Shown: piece by piece, positions 1 to 12,045 of the stretch
Layout of the letters: every line of letters begins with the position of its first letter
Numbering within the stretch: the first letter of the stretch is position 1
Assembly (NCBI GenBank): GCA_900078775.1
Contig: LT549889.1
Coordinates: 1,736,001-1,800,000 of the forward strand
Reading direction: 5' to 3'
DNA: 64,000 nucleotides
Origin: Mycolicibacterium aurum
GTDB taxonomy: Bacteria; Actinomycetota; Actinomycetes; Mycobacteriales; Mycobacteriaceae
Made by a program: the position numbers and the translations under genes
Notes under the pieces: model-generated
The model's input: only the letters and a program-made list of their open reading frames with translations
Databases searched by the model: none
Told to the model about the DNA's origin: nothing

Positions 1-803
1 TCGGCCACCCGCGCAAGGGGCTGTTCCTGGTGCACGCCGACGCGGTCGACTCGGTGCTGGGCACCAAGAAGGCCGAGGCCATCGGCCAGTTCGATCTGTT
101 CGGCGGCGGGGACGCCGATTCCGGTATGGAATCGGTGTTCACCATCCCGGTGCCCGAAGGGGAGTGGGAAGACAAGCACAAGCTCGCTCTGGAGCGGGAG
201 ATGCTCGGGCTCTACGTGTCCGGGCATCCACTGGACGGGGTGGCGCATCTGCTGGCCGCCCAGGTGGACACCCAGATCCCGGCGATTCTGGAAGGCGATA
301 TCGGCAACGATGCCCAGGTGCGCATCGGCGGCATCCTGGCCTCGGTGAACCGCCGGGTGAACAAGAACGGATTGCCTTGGGCCTCAGCACAAGTGGAGGA
401 CCTCACCGGCGGCATCGAGGTGCTGTTCTTCCCGCAGACCTATTCGGCGTTCGGTGCCGACATCGCCGACGACGCGGTGGTGATCGTCGGGGCCAAGGTC
501 GCGATCCGCGATGACCGGATCTCGCTGATCGCCAACGATCTGATCGTGCCGGACTTCTCGAACGCCCAGGGCGATCGCCCGGTCGCGGTGAGCCTGCCGA
601 CCCGGCAGTGCACGGTGGACAAGGTGACCGCGCTCAAGCAGGTGCTGACCCGGCATCCCGGGACCTCACAGGTGCATCTGCGGCTGATCAGCGGGGAGCG
701 GATCACCACCCTGGAACTAGATCAGTCACTGCGCGTGACACCGTCCTCGGCGCTGATGGGCGATCTGAAGGCGCTACTCGGACCGGGCTGCCTGGGCGGT
801 TGA
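1..803 (+). CDS. dnaE1: DNA polymerase III alpha subunit DnaE1, C-terminal part (5' end outside window)
   Basis: The reading frame is open from base 3 and ends at TGA 801-803, giving the last 266 residues of a protein usually near 1180 residues. It holds the region around [10 protein letters not shown], which precedes the OB-fold of replicative alpha subunits, then the OB-fold itself ([13 protein letters not shown] ... [13 protein letters not shown]) and the C-terminal tail. The polymerase catalytic core lies upstream, outside the window. It is the chromosomal replicative polymerase of mycobacteria (DnaE1 rather than the mutasome paralogue DnaE2, judged by tail length and gene context). Its last 30 bases overlap the 3' end of the convergent glycosyltransferase gene. 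Confidence 0.93.
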   Translation, partial: GHPRKGLFLVHADAVDSVLGTKKAEAIGQFDLFGGGDADSGMESVFTIPVPEGEWEDKHKLALEREMLGLYVSGHPLDGVAHLLAAQVDTQIPAILEGDIGNDAQVRIGGILASVNRRVNKNGLPWASAQVEDLTGGIEVLFFPQTYSAFGADIADDAVVIVGAKVAIRDDRISLIANDLIVPDFSNAQGDRPVAVSLPTRQCTVDKVTALKQVLTRHPGTSQVHLRLISGERITTLELDQSLRVTPSSALMGDLKALLGPGCLGG

Positions 804-1745
804 GCGACCGCCACCACCAGAAGTCGCTGCACCGCAGGGTGGCGGCGGTGGGGTGTCTACCGGGCCCCGGGGCAGGAAAGTCCGCTGCACGAGCCTGGCG
901 AGTCGCTGCCGCGGGGGCCGGGCGGAGATGAGCCGCGCTGACTCCGACAAGAGTCCGAGGTTGAACGCGAAGGCCCGCACCGTGGTGCGGCGCGCGATGC
1001 TGGTGGCCCACACCAGACCCCAGGCGCTCGAATTGATGCCGGCAAGTGGGATGACGATCGACAGCCACCCGGGCCGGACTTTGTTGATCAGCAGAGCCTC
1101 CCCTTTGCCGTAGTTGAAGTACTGGGTGAAGGCGTTGTGCAACCCGGTGTGCTGGACCTTCGACACGACGGCGCCCTCGACGAAGATCACCCGGTAGCCC
1201 GCGTCGGCGAGGCGCCAGAAGAAGTCGACCTCGTCGGCGCCGCCCATGAACTCTTCGTCAAAGCCGCCGACGCGATCGAAGGCCTCCCGGGTGAACCCGC
1301 AATTTGTTCCATTAGCAAATAGATTCCGTCGATATAGTGCCGGGAACAAATGGCGGGAACTCGTGAGAAGAGTTCCATTTTCAAGTATGCGATCCAGGCC
1401 TCCGCCAACTGCATGTGCTCCCCCCGTGAACGCGCGGTAGTGGGCCTCGATCCAGCCGTCGTGGACGATGTCGTCGCAGTCGGTCAGGAGGATGAAGCGA
1501 CCCCTCGACGCCTCGGTGCCGACGTTGCGCGCCACATTCACTCCTGGCGCTCTACCTGCATCGACGATACGGACGCGCGCGTCCGGCCAGGTGCGGATCA
1601 GCGCCGCCGTGTCATCCGTAGAACCGTTGTCGGCGACGATCACCTCGAACTCCGCGCCGGTCGACTGACCGAGCAGGGCGTCGAGTTGCCGACCGATTGT
1701 GTGTGCGCCATTTCGACATGGAATGACCACAGAAATGTCAATCAC
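774..1745 (-). CDS. Family 2 glycosyltransferase
   Basis: A 323-residue GT-A fold transferase. The N-terminus [18 protein letters not shown], the nucleotide-binding VADNGSTDD (about residues 38-46), a TDCDD metal-binding DxD-like motif near residue 90, and a [12 protein letters not shown] acceptor-side motif near 175 are all visible. Such enzymes move a sugar from a nucleotide donor to cell-wall or surface glycans; donor and acceptor cannot be told. Parts of the gene (about 1295-1390) and its upstream region are clearly richer in A/T than the neighbours. It sits where M. tuberculosis carries other genes between dnaE1 and ilvA, suggesting an acquired gene. The Pro/Gly-rich tail overlaps dnaE1 by 30 bases. 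Confidence 0.82.
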   Translation of the reverse strand: MIDISVVIPCRNGAHTIGRQLDALLGQSTGAEFEVIVADNGSTDDTAALIRTWPDARVRIVDAGRAPGVNVARNVGTEASRGRFILLTDCDDIVHDGWIEAHYRAFTGGAHAVGGGLDRILENGTLLTSSRHLFPALYRRNLFANGTNCGFTREAFDRVGGFDEEFMGGADEVDFFWRLADAGYRVIFVEGAVVSKVQHTGLHNAFTQYFNYGKGEALLINKVRPGWLSIVIPLAGINSSAWGLVWATSIARRTTVRAFAFNLGLLSESARLISARPPRQRLARLVQRTFLPRGPVDTPPPPPCGAATSGGGGRSTAQAARSE

Positions 1746-2026
1746 TCCGTCAGTGTATGGGTAATGAGTTGTCGCGTCGAGCCGACGCCAGCAAATTTAA
1801 AGGCTTGACGCAAACGTTAAAATACACACCGCGTTCCGGCCGTGAAGGGGGAGTGGGTCTGTGGTCAGCCGATGTCGGTCAGCTTGGCGATCGCCGAGGA
1901 GGTCGTCACCCGAGATGCGGACTCTGACGCGGGCCGGCGCTGCTCGAGGCACCGGGGCGAAGCCATGTCGGCATGATCGTTGGGGGGTGCGCTGCACCCG
2001 GGGTGGTTCGTCCGTCGCCCCGGAAA

Positions 2027-2218
2027 CTACCGCCGCGCGGACAGGCCCCCGGCCAGCCACACCGCAGTCGCCACGGCGGCCGCGGTCAGTACGGCCGGGC
2101 CGGGGCTGGCGGCGATGACGCCGACCGCGACGAGCACCAAAGCGCCCAGGATCAGCGCCGCCACCTTGTACACCGGCCACGGGACCCCGGCGATGTTGAT
2201 TTCGGTATGGGTGCTCAC
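2027..2218 (-). CDS. Small hypothetical membrane protein
   Basis: A 63-residue protein beginning at a GTG (VSTHTEINIAGVPWPVYKVA). Two hydrophobic stretches follow: about residues 15-35 (AALILGALVLVAVGVIAA) and 40-57 (VLTAAAVATAVWLAGGL), giving a predicted two-helix inner-membrane protein with a short cytoplasmic end. A longer upstream reading in the same frame runs into ilvA antisense and lacks plausible composition, so the GTG at 2218 is preferred. It is divergent from ilvA. No function is assigned. The 281 bases on its other side, up to the glycosyltransferase start, contain no recognisable gene or RNA. Confidence 0.6.
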   Translation of the reverse strand: MSTHTEINIAGVPWPVYKVAALILGALVLVAVGVIAASPGPAVLTAAAVATAVWLAGGLSARR

Positions 2219-2355
2219 TGGTCCACGATAGCTCGCAACCCAGAGTTCGGGCAACCGAAACCTCACGCGTGTGCTGCGTCTCGTCGCTGTGTTGTCCCAG
2301 CACGATCGGGGTATCCCGTTTCTCCTGACGGGCCTATGAGTGGCACCATTGAACG

Positions 2356-3636
2356 GTGACTGCAGATTTGAGCCGAGTCCCACGGGTTTCGCCGCTGTCC
2401 GCGGCCGACATCGACGAGGCCGCAGCACGAATTGCCGACGTCGTCACCCTCAGCCCGCTGCAATTCAGCGACCGGTTGTCGGCGGCGACCGGAGCCCAGG
2501 TCTACCTGAAGCGTGAGGACCTGCAGGCGGTGCGGTCCTACAAGCTGCGCGGCGCCTACAACGTGCTCATGCAGCTCACGCCGGAGGAACTCGCGGCCGG
2601 CGTGGTCTGCTCGTCGGCGGGCAACCATGCCCAGGGCTTCGCGCTGGCCTGCCGCTCGATGGGCGTGCACGGCCGGGTGTACGCGCCGGCCAAGACGCCG
2701 AAGCAGAAGCGTGACCGCATCCGGTACCACGGCGGTGAGTTCATCGAGCTGATCGTCGGCGGCAAGACCTACGATATGGCCGCGGAAGCCGCGCTGCAGG
2801 ATGTCGCGCGCACCGGCGCCACCCTCGTCCCGCCCTACGACGACCCCCGGACCATGGCCGGGCAGGGCACCATCGCCGTCGAACTGCTCGAGCAGTTGGC
2901 CGCCGAGCCGGACCTGGTCATCGTCCCGGTCGGCGGCGGCGGCTGCATCGCAGGCATCACCACCTACCTGTCCGAGCGCACCACGACCTCCTCGGTGCTG
3001 GGCGTCGAGCCGGCCGGTGCGGCGTCGATGATGGCCGCGCTGGCCGCCGGGGAACCGGTGACCCTCGATCACGTCGACCAGTTCGTCGACGGGGCCGCGG
3101 TGGCCCGGGCCGGCACCCACACCCACGCCGCGCTCGCCGCGGCGGGGGACATGCTGTCCATCACCTCGGTGGACGAGGGTGCGGTGTGCTCAGCGATGCT
3201 CGACCTGTACCAGAACGAGGGCATCATCGCCGAACCCGCCGGCGCGCTGTCGGTGGCCGCGCTGCTGGAGGCCGACATCACCCCCGGCTCCACCGTGGTG
3301 TGCATCATCTCCGGTGGCAACAACGACGTGTCCCGCTACGGCGAGGTGCTGGAACGCTCGCTGGTACACCGCGGCCTCAAGCACTACTTCCTGGTGGACT
3401 TCCCGCAGGAACCCGGTGCCCTGCGCGGCTTCCTGGACACGGTGCTGGGCCCCAACGACGACATCACCCTGTTCGAGTACGTCAAGCGCAACAACCGTGA
3501 GACCGGTGAGGCGCTGGTCGGCATCGAGTTGGGCTCGGCCGCGGACCTGGAGGGGCTGCTGCAGCGGATGCAGGAGTCCGAGGCGCATGTCGAGCTGCTG
3601 GAGCCCGGATCACCGACCTACCGCTACCTGACCTGA
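2356..3636 (+). CDS. ilvA: Threonine ammonia-lyase (threonine dehydratase), biosynthetic type
   Basis: Deaminates L-threonine to 2-oxobutanoate, the first committed step to isoleucine, using pyridoxal phosphate. The 426-residue protein has the PLP lysine at K63 in SYKLRGAYN, the substrate loop SSAGNHAQG near residue 90 and the phosphate-binding GGGGCIAG near 197. A C-terminal ACT-like domain (about 340-426, HYFLVDFPQEPGALRG onward) is the usual site of allosteric control by isoleucine or valine. The start is GTG 2356. Its last 13 bases overlap the out-of-frame end of treZ on the other strand. ilvD, a later enzyme of the same pathway, is at 57-59 kb here. Confidence 0.95.
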   Translation: MTADLSRVPRVSPLSAADIDEAAARIADVVTLSPLQFSDRLSAATGAQVYLKREDLQAVRSYKLRGAYNVLMQLTPEELAAGVVCSSAGNHAQGFALACRSMGVHGRVYAPAKTPKQKRDRIRYHGGEFIELIVGGKTYDMAAEAALQDVARTGATLVPPYDDPRTMAGQGTIAVELLEQLAAEPDLVIVPVGGGGCIAGITTYLSERTTTSSVLGVEPAGAASMMAALAAGEPVTLDHVDQFVDGAAVARAGTHTHAALAAAGDMLSITSVDEGAVCSAMLDLYQNEGIIAEPAGALSVAALLEADITPGSTVVCIISGGNNDVSRYGEVLERSLVHRGLKHYFLVDFPQEPGALRGFLDTVLGPNDDITLFEYVKRNNRETGEALVGIELGSAADLEGLLQRMQESEAHVELLEPGSPTYRYLT

Positions 3637-3754
3637 GTTCGCAGCACCGCGAACGAATGCCCGGGGATGACGGTCCCGTCGGCCGAACTGCCGGGCTCCG
3701 CCCAGGCCAGCACCACCTCACCGGTCACCGGAACGGCCACCGCATCGGCCCGAG
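3624..3754 (-). other. Out-of-frame 3' remnant of treZ
   Basis: Read one frame away from treZ, this stretch encodes ADAVAVPVTGEVVLAW followed by about 25 residues ending HSFAVLRTQVR and a stop at 3624. That is the normal C-terminal beta-sandwich end of a mycobacterial TreZ. The main treZ frame instead leaves this sequence at about base 3750, after VVCNLG, and stops at 3725. The junction is a run of three C on the plus strand (3749-3751); one extra C would restore a single frame. So about 38 normal C-terminal residues are lost and replaced by about 7 unrelated ones. Confidence 0.75.
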
Positions 3755-5350
3755 ATTGCACACCACGGCCAGCGCACCGCGGTGCAGCACGATCCAGCGG
3801 TGCTCCTCGTCGTACTGCACCCGCAGATGGGTCAGCCACGGATCGGCGAAATCTGGTTCGCTGCGCCGCAATTCGAGCAGACCGCGGTAGGTCTGCAGCA
3901 GCCGGGCGTGCTCACCCTCGGTGACCTCGTCCCAGTCCAGCTTCGAGCGCAGGAACGTCTCGGGGTCCTGCGGGTCGGGGATCTCGTCGGCGTCCCAGCC
4001 GTGCGCGGCGAACTCGGCCTTTCGCCCCTCGGCGGTGGCGCGGCCCAGTTCCGGCTCGGGATGCGAGGTGAAGAACTGGAACGGGCTGCTCGAGCCCCAT
4101 TCCTCGCCCATGAACAGCATTGCGGTGTAGGGGGATCCGAGAGCCAGGGCGGCCTTGACCGCCAGTTGGCCGGTGCTCAGGTTCTGTGAGGGCCGGTCCC
4201 CGGTGGCACGGTTGCCGACCTGATCGTGGGTCAGGGTGTAGGCCAGCAGTCGGGTGGCCGGGATGGTCTCGATGTCCAGCGGGCGGCCGTGCCGGCGGGC
4301 CCGGAACGAGGAATAGGTGCCGGCGTGGAAATAGCCGTGCTGCAGCGTCTGCGCCAGGGTCGCCAACGTCCCGAAATCGCCGTAGTAGCCCTGCCTTTCA
4401 CCCGATACCGCGGTGTGGATGGCGTGGTGGATATCGTCATCCCACTGCGCGGTGAGGCCCAGGCCGCCCGCCTCGCGCGGGGTGATCAGCCGCGGATCGT
4501 TCATGTCGCTCTCGGCGATCAGGGACAGCGGGCGGCCCAATTCGGCGGCGAGCGCATCCGTCTCGGCCGAAAGCTCTTCCAGGATGTGGATGGCGGTGGT
4601 GTCCACCAGTGCGTGCACGGCGTCCAGGCGCAGGCCGTCGGCACCGAAATCGCGCATCCAGCGCAGCGCGCAGTCGATGATGTAGCGGCGCACCTCGTCG
4701 GCGCCGGCATCGGCGATGTTGACCGACTCACCCCACGGGTTGGAGCCGGTGGACAGATACGGTCCGAACCTCGGCAGGTAGTTGCCGGACGGGCCGAGGT
4801 GGTTGAACACCGCGTCGATGAGCACGCCGAGGCCGTGGGCGTGGCAGGCCTCGACGAAGCGCAGCAACGCATCCGGGCCGCCGTAGGGCTCGTGCACGGC
4901 ATACCAGAGCACCCCGTCGTACCCCCAGCCGTGCGTGCCGCTGAACGCGTTCACCGGCATCAGTTCGACGAAGTCGACACCGAGATCGACCAGATACGAC
5001 AGCTTTTCGATCGCCGAGTCCAGGGTGCCGGTCGGGGTGAAGGTACCGATGTGCAGTTCGTAGATGGCCGCACCCTCGATGGAGCGCCCGGACCAGCCGG
5101 GGGCCGGAGCGGCCGGGCTCCACAGTTGGGACGGCGCATGCACCCCGTCGGGTTGGCGCGCCGAGCGCGGATCGGGAAGCAGGGTGTCGTCGTCGTCCAG
5201 CACGAACCCGTAGCGGCTGTCCGCGGCGGCCGGCGCCGTGGCGCGCCACCAGTCGTCGGGGCCGCGCTCCATCGGGTACACGGTGCCGTCCACATGCAGC
5301 CGGACACGTTCGGGCCGCGGTGCCCACACCGCGAATTCACGTTCAGTCAT
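3725..5350 (-). CDS. treZ: Malto-oligosyltrehalose trehalohydrolase TreZ, 3' end frameshifted
   Basis: Releases free trehalose from the maltooligosyl-trehalose made by TreY. As read it is 541 residues. An N-terminal CBM48-like beta domain (about 1-90) precedes a GH13 barrel with catalytic residues D243 (RLDAVH), E280 (LIAESD) and D376 (LTHDQVGN). The start ATG at 5350 overlaps the treY stop by 8 bases, which fixes it: upstream codons in this frame are antisense-like. The catalytic domain is intact, but the last part of the C-terminal domain is lost to a one-base shift near 3750. Whether the protein folds without it is unknown. The shift sits in a C run, so a sequencing or assembly error is a serious alternative. 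Confidence 0.9.
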   Translation of the reverse strand: MTEREFAVWAPRPERVRLHVDGTVYPMERGPDDWWRATAPAAADSRYGFVLDDDDTLLPDPRSARQPDGVHAPSQLWSPAAPAPGWSGRSIEGAAIYELHIGTFTPTGTLDSAIEKLSYLVDLGVDFVELMPVNAFSGTHGWGYDGVLWYAVHEPYGGPDALLRFVEACHAHGLGVLIDAVFNHLGPSGNYLPRFGPYLSTGSNPWGESVNIADAGADEVRRYIIDCALRWMRDFGADGLRLDAVHALVDTTAIHILEELSAETDALAAELGRPLSLIAESDMNDPRLITPREAGGLGLTAQWDDDIHHAIHTAVSGERQGYYGDFGTLATLAQTLQHGYFHAGTYSSFRARRHGRPLDIETIPATRLLAYTLTHDQVGNRATGDRPSQNLSTGQLAVKAALALGSPYTAMLFMGEEWGSSSPFQFFTSHPEPELGRATAEGRKAEFAAHGWDADEIPDPQDPETFLRSKLDWDEVTEGEHARLLQTYRGLLELRRSEPDFADPWLTHLRVQYDEEHRWIVLHRGALAVVCNLGPMRWPFR

Positions 5351-7637
5351 CGGCTCGCTCCAGCAGGGCCACGGGCAGGTCGGTGAACAGTTCGCCGGCC
5401 GCCGGGCAGCCGGCATGGGTGCGGCCGGTCAACCGGTCGGTCCACAACCCCTCGGGTAGCGTCAGCGTCGTGTCGCCCCAACCGGTTTCGGCGAGTTTCG
5501 CCGTCCATCGGGATACTGCCACCAGCACATCCTGCTCGCGCAGGAAGGCGATCAGATGGGCCGCCGCGGACCCCGCGGCCGGCACCGGCCGGTAGCTGCC
5601 GTCCAGGAAGACGTCCGGACGGTCCCGGCGCAGCCGCAACGCGGCGTTGACCACCCGCATCTTCGGGTCCTTGCGGGCCTGCAGCGCGGCTCGGCGCACC
5701 GCGTAATCCACCGGGCGCCGGTTGTCCGGGTCGACCAGGCTGTCATCGAACAACTCGGTGCCCTGGTAGATGTCCGGGACGCCGGGGACGGTCAGCGCCA
5801 ACAGCTTCTGGGCCAGGCTGTCGTTGTGGGCGTGCGGTTCGGCGCGGGCCACCAGCGCGGTCAGCTCCTTGGATACCGGGCCGTCGATGACGGCATCGAG
5901 CCAGTCATGCACGCCGGCTTCGAATTCGGTGTCGGGGTCGTTCCAGCTGGTGTGCGTCGCCGCCTCCCGGATCGCCTTCTCGGCATAACCGTGCAGTCGG
6001 GTCCGCAGCTCCTCGGTCACCTCACCGTCGGCCGGCCACACCCCGAAGATGTTCTGCCACAGGAACAGTGCGGTGGCCGGGTCGGGGGTGAGCACGATCT
6101 TCGACCAGCGCTGCACCCGCTCGGCCCATTCCGTGGCCAGCTGGGACAGCACCCCGATGCGGGCCCGGACATCTTCGCTGCGTTTGGTGTCGTGGGTGGA
6201 CAGCGTCACCATCGCATGCGGCCACAGCCGGGACCGGGTGGCGCAGCGCTCGTGGAACTCGGCGGCACTGACACCGAAGAGTTCGGGTTCGCCTCCGACC
6301 TCGTTGAGCGAGACCAGCCGGGCGTCGCGGTAGAACAGGCAGTCCTCGACCGATTTGGCGGTCACCGCGCCGCACAGCTGTTGGATCCGCGCGGCGGCCT
6401 CACCGTCGACGGCCAGGGCGGCGGCCACCAGCTGTAGCGGTGCGTCCAGATCGGGTCGGGCGCGCACCGTCTCGGCGATGGCGGTGGGGGCCAGCCAGGC
6501 CAGGTCCAGGTAGTCGAACCGGTACACATGCACGTGGGTCAACAACGCGGTGACGGCCTCGGACAGCAGCGGGTGATCGGACCCGGCGTCGGCCGCGACG
6601 GCGCGCCGCACCCGGGCCAGTTCGCTGGCCAGGGTCTCGGTAGCCGCCTTGGTCTTGAGCTCGGTGATGCGGTCCCCGGCGGCTCCGTAGTCGACGCCGG
6701 TGGACTCGTAGAGCGCGGTGAGGGTGGGCTCGGCGGTGGGATCGATGAACAGGCCCCCGATCTCGCGCAGCGCGTCGTAGCCGGTGGTGCCGTCCACCGG
6801 CAGCCCGGTGTCCAGGGATTCCTGCGGCGACAGGATCTTCTCGACGACGATCCACGCCGACGGGCCGACCAGCTCGCGCAGGTCGGTGACGTACCCGGCC
6901 GGTTCGGCCAGCCCGTCCGGATGATCGATGCGCAACCCGTCCACGAGTTCCTCGGTGAACCAGCGCCGGACCTCGGCATGGGTGGCCTCGAACACCTCGG
7001 GGTCCTCCTGGCGCAGGCCGGCCAGGGAGGTGATGGAGAAGAATCGTCGGTACCCGCACAGGTTGTTACGCCAGCCGATCAGCTTGTAGTGCTGGCGCTC
7101 GTGTACCTCCCGGCCGGATCCACCGGCGGTGCCCGGGGCGATGGGCCACACCCGGTCGCCCAGCCTCAGGGTGTCGCCGTCGACCTCCAGATCCTGCACG
7201 TCATCGTCGGATCCCAGTACCGGCAACACGATTCGGCCCGCCGATCCGTCCGCGTCGAGGTCCCAGTCGATGTCGAAGTAGGTGGCGTAGGCGGAGTCGC
7301 GGCCGTGCGTGAGCACATCCCACCACCACGCGTTCTGCCGTGGGTCGTCGACGCCGACGTGGTTGGGCACGATGTCCACGATCAGGCCCATGCCGCGCGC
7401 GCGGGCTTGCGCGGACAACTCTGCCAGCCCCGCGGGCCCGCCCAGCGCGTCGGACACCGTCAGCGGGTCGGTGACGTCGTACCCGTGGGTGGAACCGTGC
7501 GCCGCGGTCAGAATGGGGGACAGGTACAGGTGCGAGACGCCGAGGTCATCCAGATAGTCCAGCAGCTCGACCGCATCGGAGAGGGTGAACGCATCGCCGC
7601 GCATCTGAAGGCGATATGTGGAGAGCGGGACACCCAT
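5343..7637 (-). CDS. treY: (1->4)-alpha-D-glucan 1-alpha-D-glucosylmutase TreY (maltooligosyltrehalose synthase)
   Basis: Converts the reducing-end alpha-1,4 bond of a maltodextrin to the alpha,alpha-1,1 bond of trehalose. The 764-residue GH13 protein begins MGVPLSTYRLQ, which with HLYLSPIL and GSTHGYDV is typical of the family. Catalytic positions are D238 (GLRIDHPDG), E266 (VVEKIL) and D483 (LSTHDTKRSEDVRAR). It is the middle enzyme of the acyltransferase-treX-treY-treZ operon, 13 bases after treX and overlapping treZ by 8. Length and motifs are normal, in contrast to its broken partner treZ. Confidence 0.95.
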   Translation of the reverse strand: MGVPLSTYRLQMRGDAFTLSDAVELLDYLDDLGVSHLYLSPILTAAHGSTHGYDVTDPLTVSDALGGPAGLAELSAQARARGMGLIVDIVPNHVGVDDPRQNAWWWDVLTHGRDSAYATYFDIDWDLDADGSAGRIVLPVLGSDDDVQDLEVDGDTLRLGDRVWPIAPGTAGGSGREVHERQHYKLIGWRNNLCGYRRFFSITSLAGLRQEDPEVFEATHAEVRRWFTEELVDGLRIDHPDGLAEPAGYVTDLRELVGPSAWIVVEKILSPQESLDTGLPVDGTTGYDALREIGGLFIDPTAEPTLTALYESTGVDYGAAGDRITELKTKAATETLASELARVRRAVAADAGSDHPLLSEAVTALLTHVHVYRFDYLDLAWLAPTAIAETVRARPDLDAPLQLVAAALAVDGEAAARIQQLCGAVTAKSVEDCLFYRDARLVSLNEVGGEPELFGVSAAEFHERCATRSRLWPHAMVTLSTHDTKRSEDVRARIGVLSQLATEWAERVQRWSKIVLTPDPATALFLWQNIFGVWPADGEVTEELRTRLHGYAEKAIREAATHTSWNDPDTEFEAGVHDWLDAVIDGPVSKELTALVARAEPHAHNDSLAQKLLALTVPGVPDIYQGTELFDDSLVDPDNRRPVDYAVRRAALQARKDPKMRVVNAALRLRRDRPDVFLDGSYRPVPAAGSAAAHLIAFLREQDVLVAVSRWTAKLAETGWGDTTLTLPEGLWTDRLTGRTHAGCPAAGELFTDLPVALLERADD

Positions 7638-7650
7638 CAGCCGTTACCGC

Positions 7651-9780
<2,130 letters not shown>

Positions 9781-9781
9781 G

Positions 9782-11953
9782 TCACCACCAGCCGGTGGCA
9801 GCTGCCAGTTGACGGCCCAGTTCGTTGGTCATGGTGCGCATGTAGGTCGCGGACAGGTGGTGAGAGTCGTGATACATCAACACATTTCCCTCCACTACGC
9901 GACAGAAGTCGGGACGGCACACCGCATCGGTCATATCGAGTGGCTTCAGGTTCGGGAACCGTTTCACGAAGGCCAAGGTCGGGTTGTCGTCGGACAGTAC
10001 CGCAGCACGCTTGACCCCGCACGACACGGAATCGCCGCCGTCGGCCAGGCAGTCGGCGGGGAAGAACGGCTTGTTGTTGCCGCGCACCAGCCAGGGGGTG
10101 TCGCGCATGGCGAGCACATCGATGCCGGCGTCCCGGAACGCCTCCCAGATCCCGGCATAGAACCCGGGCATCACGTCGCCGGGCTTGATGTTCCACGGCC
10201 GCGTCGAGGTGGTGAACACGTAGTCGGGCTTGTCGGCCAGCAACTTGGGCATCACCTTGTCGTTCCACTCCCGGCACTTGGGGTAGGGCTTGTTGTCGCC
10301 CATGATGCGCGGCTTCTCCTCGGTGGTCAGCGGACAACCCATCTTGAGATAGGTGACCACCTTGAAGTCGTGCATCCGGCCCAGCAGATCCAGTGCGGTG
10401 AGCCAGTGCTCGGCGTGCGAACCGCCGGCCAGCGCGATGGTGCGCTGGGAGTCCTTGTTGCCGTACGTGCAGTTGATGACGTCGACGTTCTTGAAGTCGC
10501 TGATGCACCCGGAGTGGGTGGACTCCGGGACGTCGTCCTTGGCCTCCAGGACGGTCGGCCGCATCGGCAGCTTAGGCACCTTGGCGTCGTTGAGCAGGGC
10601 CCGCGCGCCGGGGTAGTCGCGCGCCGACAGCCCGGACAGTTCCTTGCCGCTGGCCCGCTCGATGGTGAGGTGCTCCCGCCAGGTGAACGAGGTGGCGGTC
10701 AGGGTGACGCCGAGCAGGGTCACGACCGAACCCAGCACGATGGTGGGCCGACGAAGCCGGGTACGCCACGGCATCACGACGGCGTCGATGCGCGGGGCCG
10801 GTGCCTTGTAGCGCAGCGGCGTCTCGACGTAGCGCGTCGTCAGCCAGGCCAGCACCCCGGACACCAGCAGCACGACCGCACCGTCCAGGAAGCCGGCGTG
10901 GTCCCGCCCGCTGTAGGCCAGCCAGAAGATGAGCAGCGGCCAGTGCCACAGGTACAGCGAGTAGGCCATCGACCCGAGCGCGACGAACGGCTTGCTCGCC
11001 AGCATCCGGTTGGGCAGCGGCAGCTTGCCGCCGGTGCGCGGATCGGCGGCGCGATTGGCCGCGGACAGGATGAACAGCACGGTCGCGCCGACGGGCACCA
11101 GCGTCCACGGCCCGGGGAATTCGTTCACCCCGTCGATGAACCAACCGCACAGCAGGATGGCCAGCAACGAGACGGTGGCCACGACCGTGCGCACCCACAT
11201 CGGCCAGCGCACGTAGGGGACCAGCGCGCCGATCAGCGCGCCGAGGGTGAGCTCCCAGGCACGGGCGAAGCTGTTGTAGTAGGCGACGGCCTGATCGGTG
11301 TTGTGCGCGTGGATCGCGTAGATGAACGAGGCGACGGTCAGCGCGGTCAGCAGCACGATGAAGACCCAGCGCAGGTGCCGGCCGAGCGGTTTGCGCAGCA
11401 GACAGGCGAGGGCGAAGACGATGGCCAGCAGGGCTATGTAGAACTGGCCCTGCACCGACATCGACCAGATGTGCTGCAGCGGGCTGACGGTCTCCCCGGC
11501 GCGCAGATAGTCGGCGGCGGTACTGGCCAACTCCCAGTTCTGGTAGTAGCCGAGGCTGGCCAGGCTCTGGTCGGCGAAGGTCTCCCAGCGCGTCTCGGGC
11601 TGGATCAGGATGGTGAGCACCGCTGCGGCCGCGAGCACCACGATCAGTGCGGGCAGCAGGCGGCGGACCAGGCGCACGACCTCCTGGACCGGGTGCAGCG
11701 CGACCGAGGTGTCCAACGCCGAGCGCAGCAGCCGGCCGCCGAAGAAGAAGCCGGACAGCGCGAGAAAGACGTCGACGCCGCCGGAGACCCGACCGAACCA
11801 GACGTGGAAGACGGCCACCAACGCGATCGCGACCCCGCGCAGTCCGTCGAGGTCGTGTCGGTAGAAGCCCGACTCACGGGTGCCCAGTTTGGGTTTGGTG
11901 TCCGGTGTGGCCCCGGTACGGGCCGCAGGTCGGGGGGGAGCGAGCGTCATCAT
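9782..11953 (-). CDS. Membrane acyltransferase, OafA/Acyltransferase-3 with C-terminal SGNH domain (Rv1565c-type)
   Basis: A 723-residue protein. After a short cytoplasmic N-terminus comes the acyltransferase-3 membrane domain, roughly residues 28-400 with about ten helices. It opens with [20 protein letters not shown], whose histidine is characteristic of the family, and later has [14 protein letters not shown]-terminal SGNH hydrolase-like domain follows (about 440-723), with [10 protein letters not shown] as the nucleophile block (GGSH in place of GDSH) and [10 protein letters not shown] as the Asp-His block. Such proteins O-acylate extracytoplasmic glycans; the substrate here is unknown. 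It is first in the tre operon and divergent from bioA by 92 bases. An alternative start is the next codon (ATG 11950). Confidence 0.85.
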   Translation of the reverse strand: MMTLAPPRPAARTGATPDTKPKLGTRESGFYRHDLDGLRGVAIALVAVFHVWFGRVSGGVDVFLALSGFFFGGRLLRSALDTSVALHPVQEVVRLVRRLLPALIVVLAAAAVLTILIQPETRWETFADQSLASLGYYQNWELASTAADYLRAGETVSPLQHIWSMSVQGQFYIALLAIVFALACLLRKPLGRHLRWVFIVLLTALTVASFIYAIHAHNTDQAVAYYNSFARAWELTLGALIGALVPYVRWPMWVRTVVATVSLLAILLCGWFIDGVNEFPGPWTLVPVGATVLFILSAANRAADPRTGGKLPLPNRMLASKPFVALGSMAYSLYLWHWPLLIFWLAYSGRDHAGFLDGAVVLLVSGVLAWLTTRYVETPLRYKAPAPRIDAVVMPWRTRLRRPTIVLGSVVTLLGVTLTATSFTWREHLTIERASGKELSGLSARDYPGARALLNDAKVPKLPMRPTVLEAKDDVPESTHSGCISDFKNVDVINCTYGNKDSQRTIALAGGSHAEHWLTALDLLGRMHDFKVVTYLKMGCPLTTEEKPRIMGDNKPYPKCREWNDKVMPKLLADKPDYVFTTSTRPWNIKPGDVMPGFYAGIWEAFRDAGIDVLAMRDTPWLVRGNNKPFFPADCLADGGDSVSCGVKRAAVLSDDNPTLAFVKRFPNLKPLDMTDAVCRPDFCRVVEGNVLMYHDSHHLSATYMRTMTNELGRQLAAATGWW

Positions 11954-12045
11954 GGTCGGGGAGTCAATCTACCGAAGAATGTCGGGCACCTCAGGTCGCG
12001 GGCGTGAGGTCACACCTGTTGAGGGAAGCGATAGGGTCCGGTGCC

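Noticed and set aside
1746..2026. Possible gene or RNA in the gap after the glycosyltransferase
   Set aside because: No frame has protein-like composition, and no tRNA fold or ribosome site was recognised.
2350..2361. TGAACGGTGACT at the ilvA start, the same 12-mer as the half-site before bioF
   Set aside because: Only one arm is present, and it contains the GTG start; AACGGTGA contexts occur at other GTG starts (for example before the UvrA paralogue), so chance is likely.
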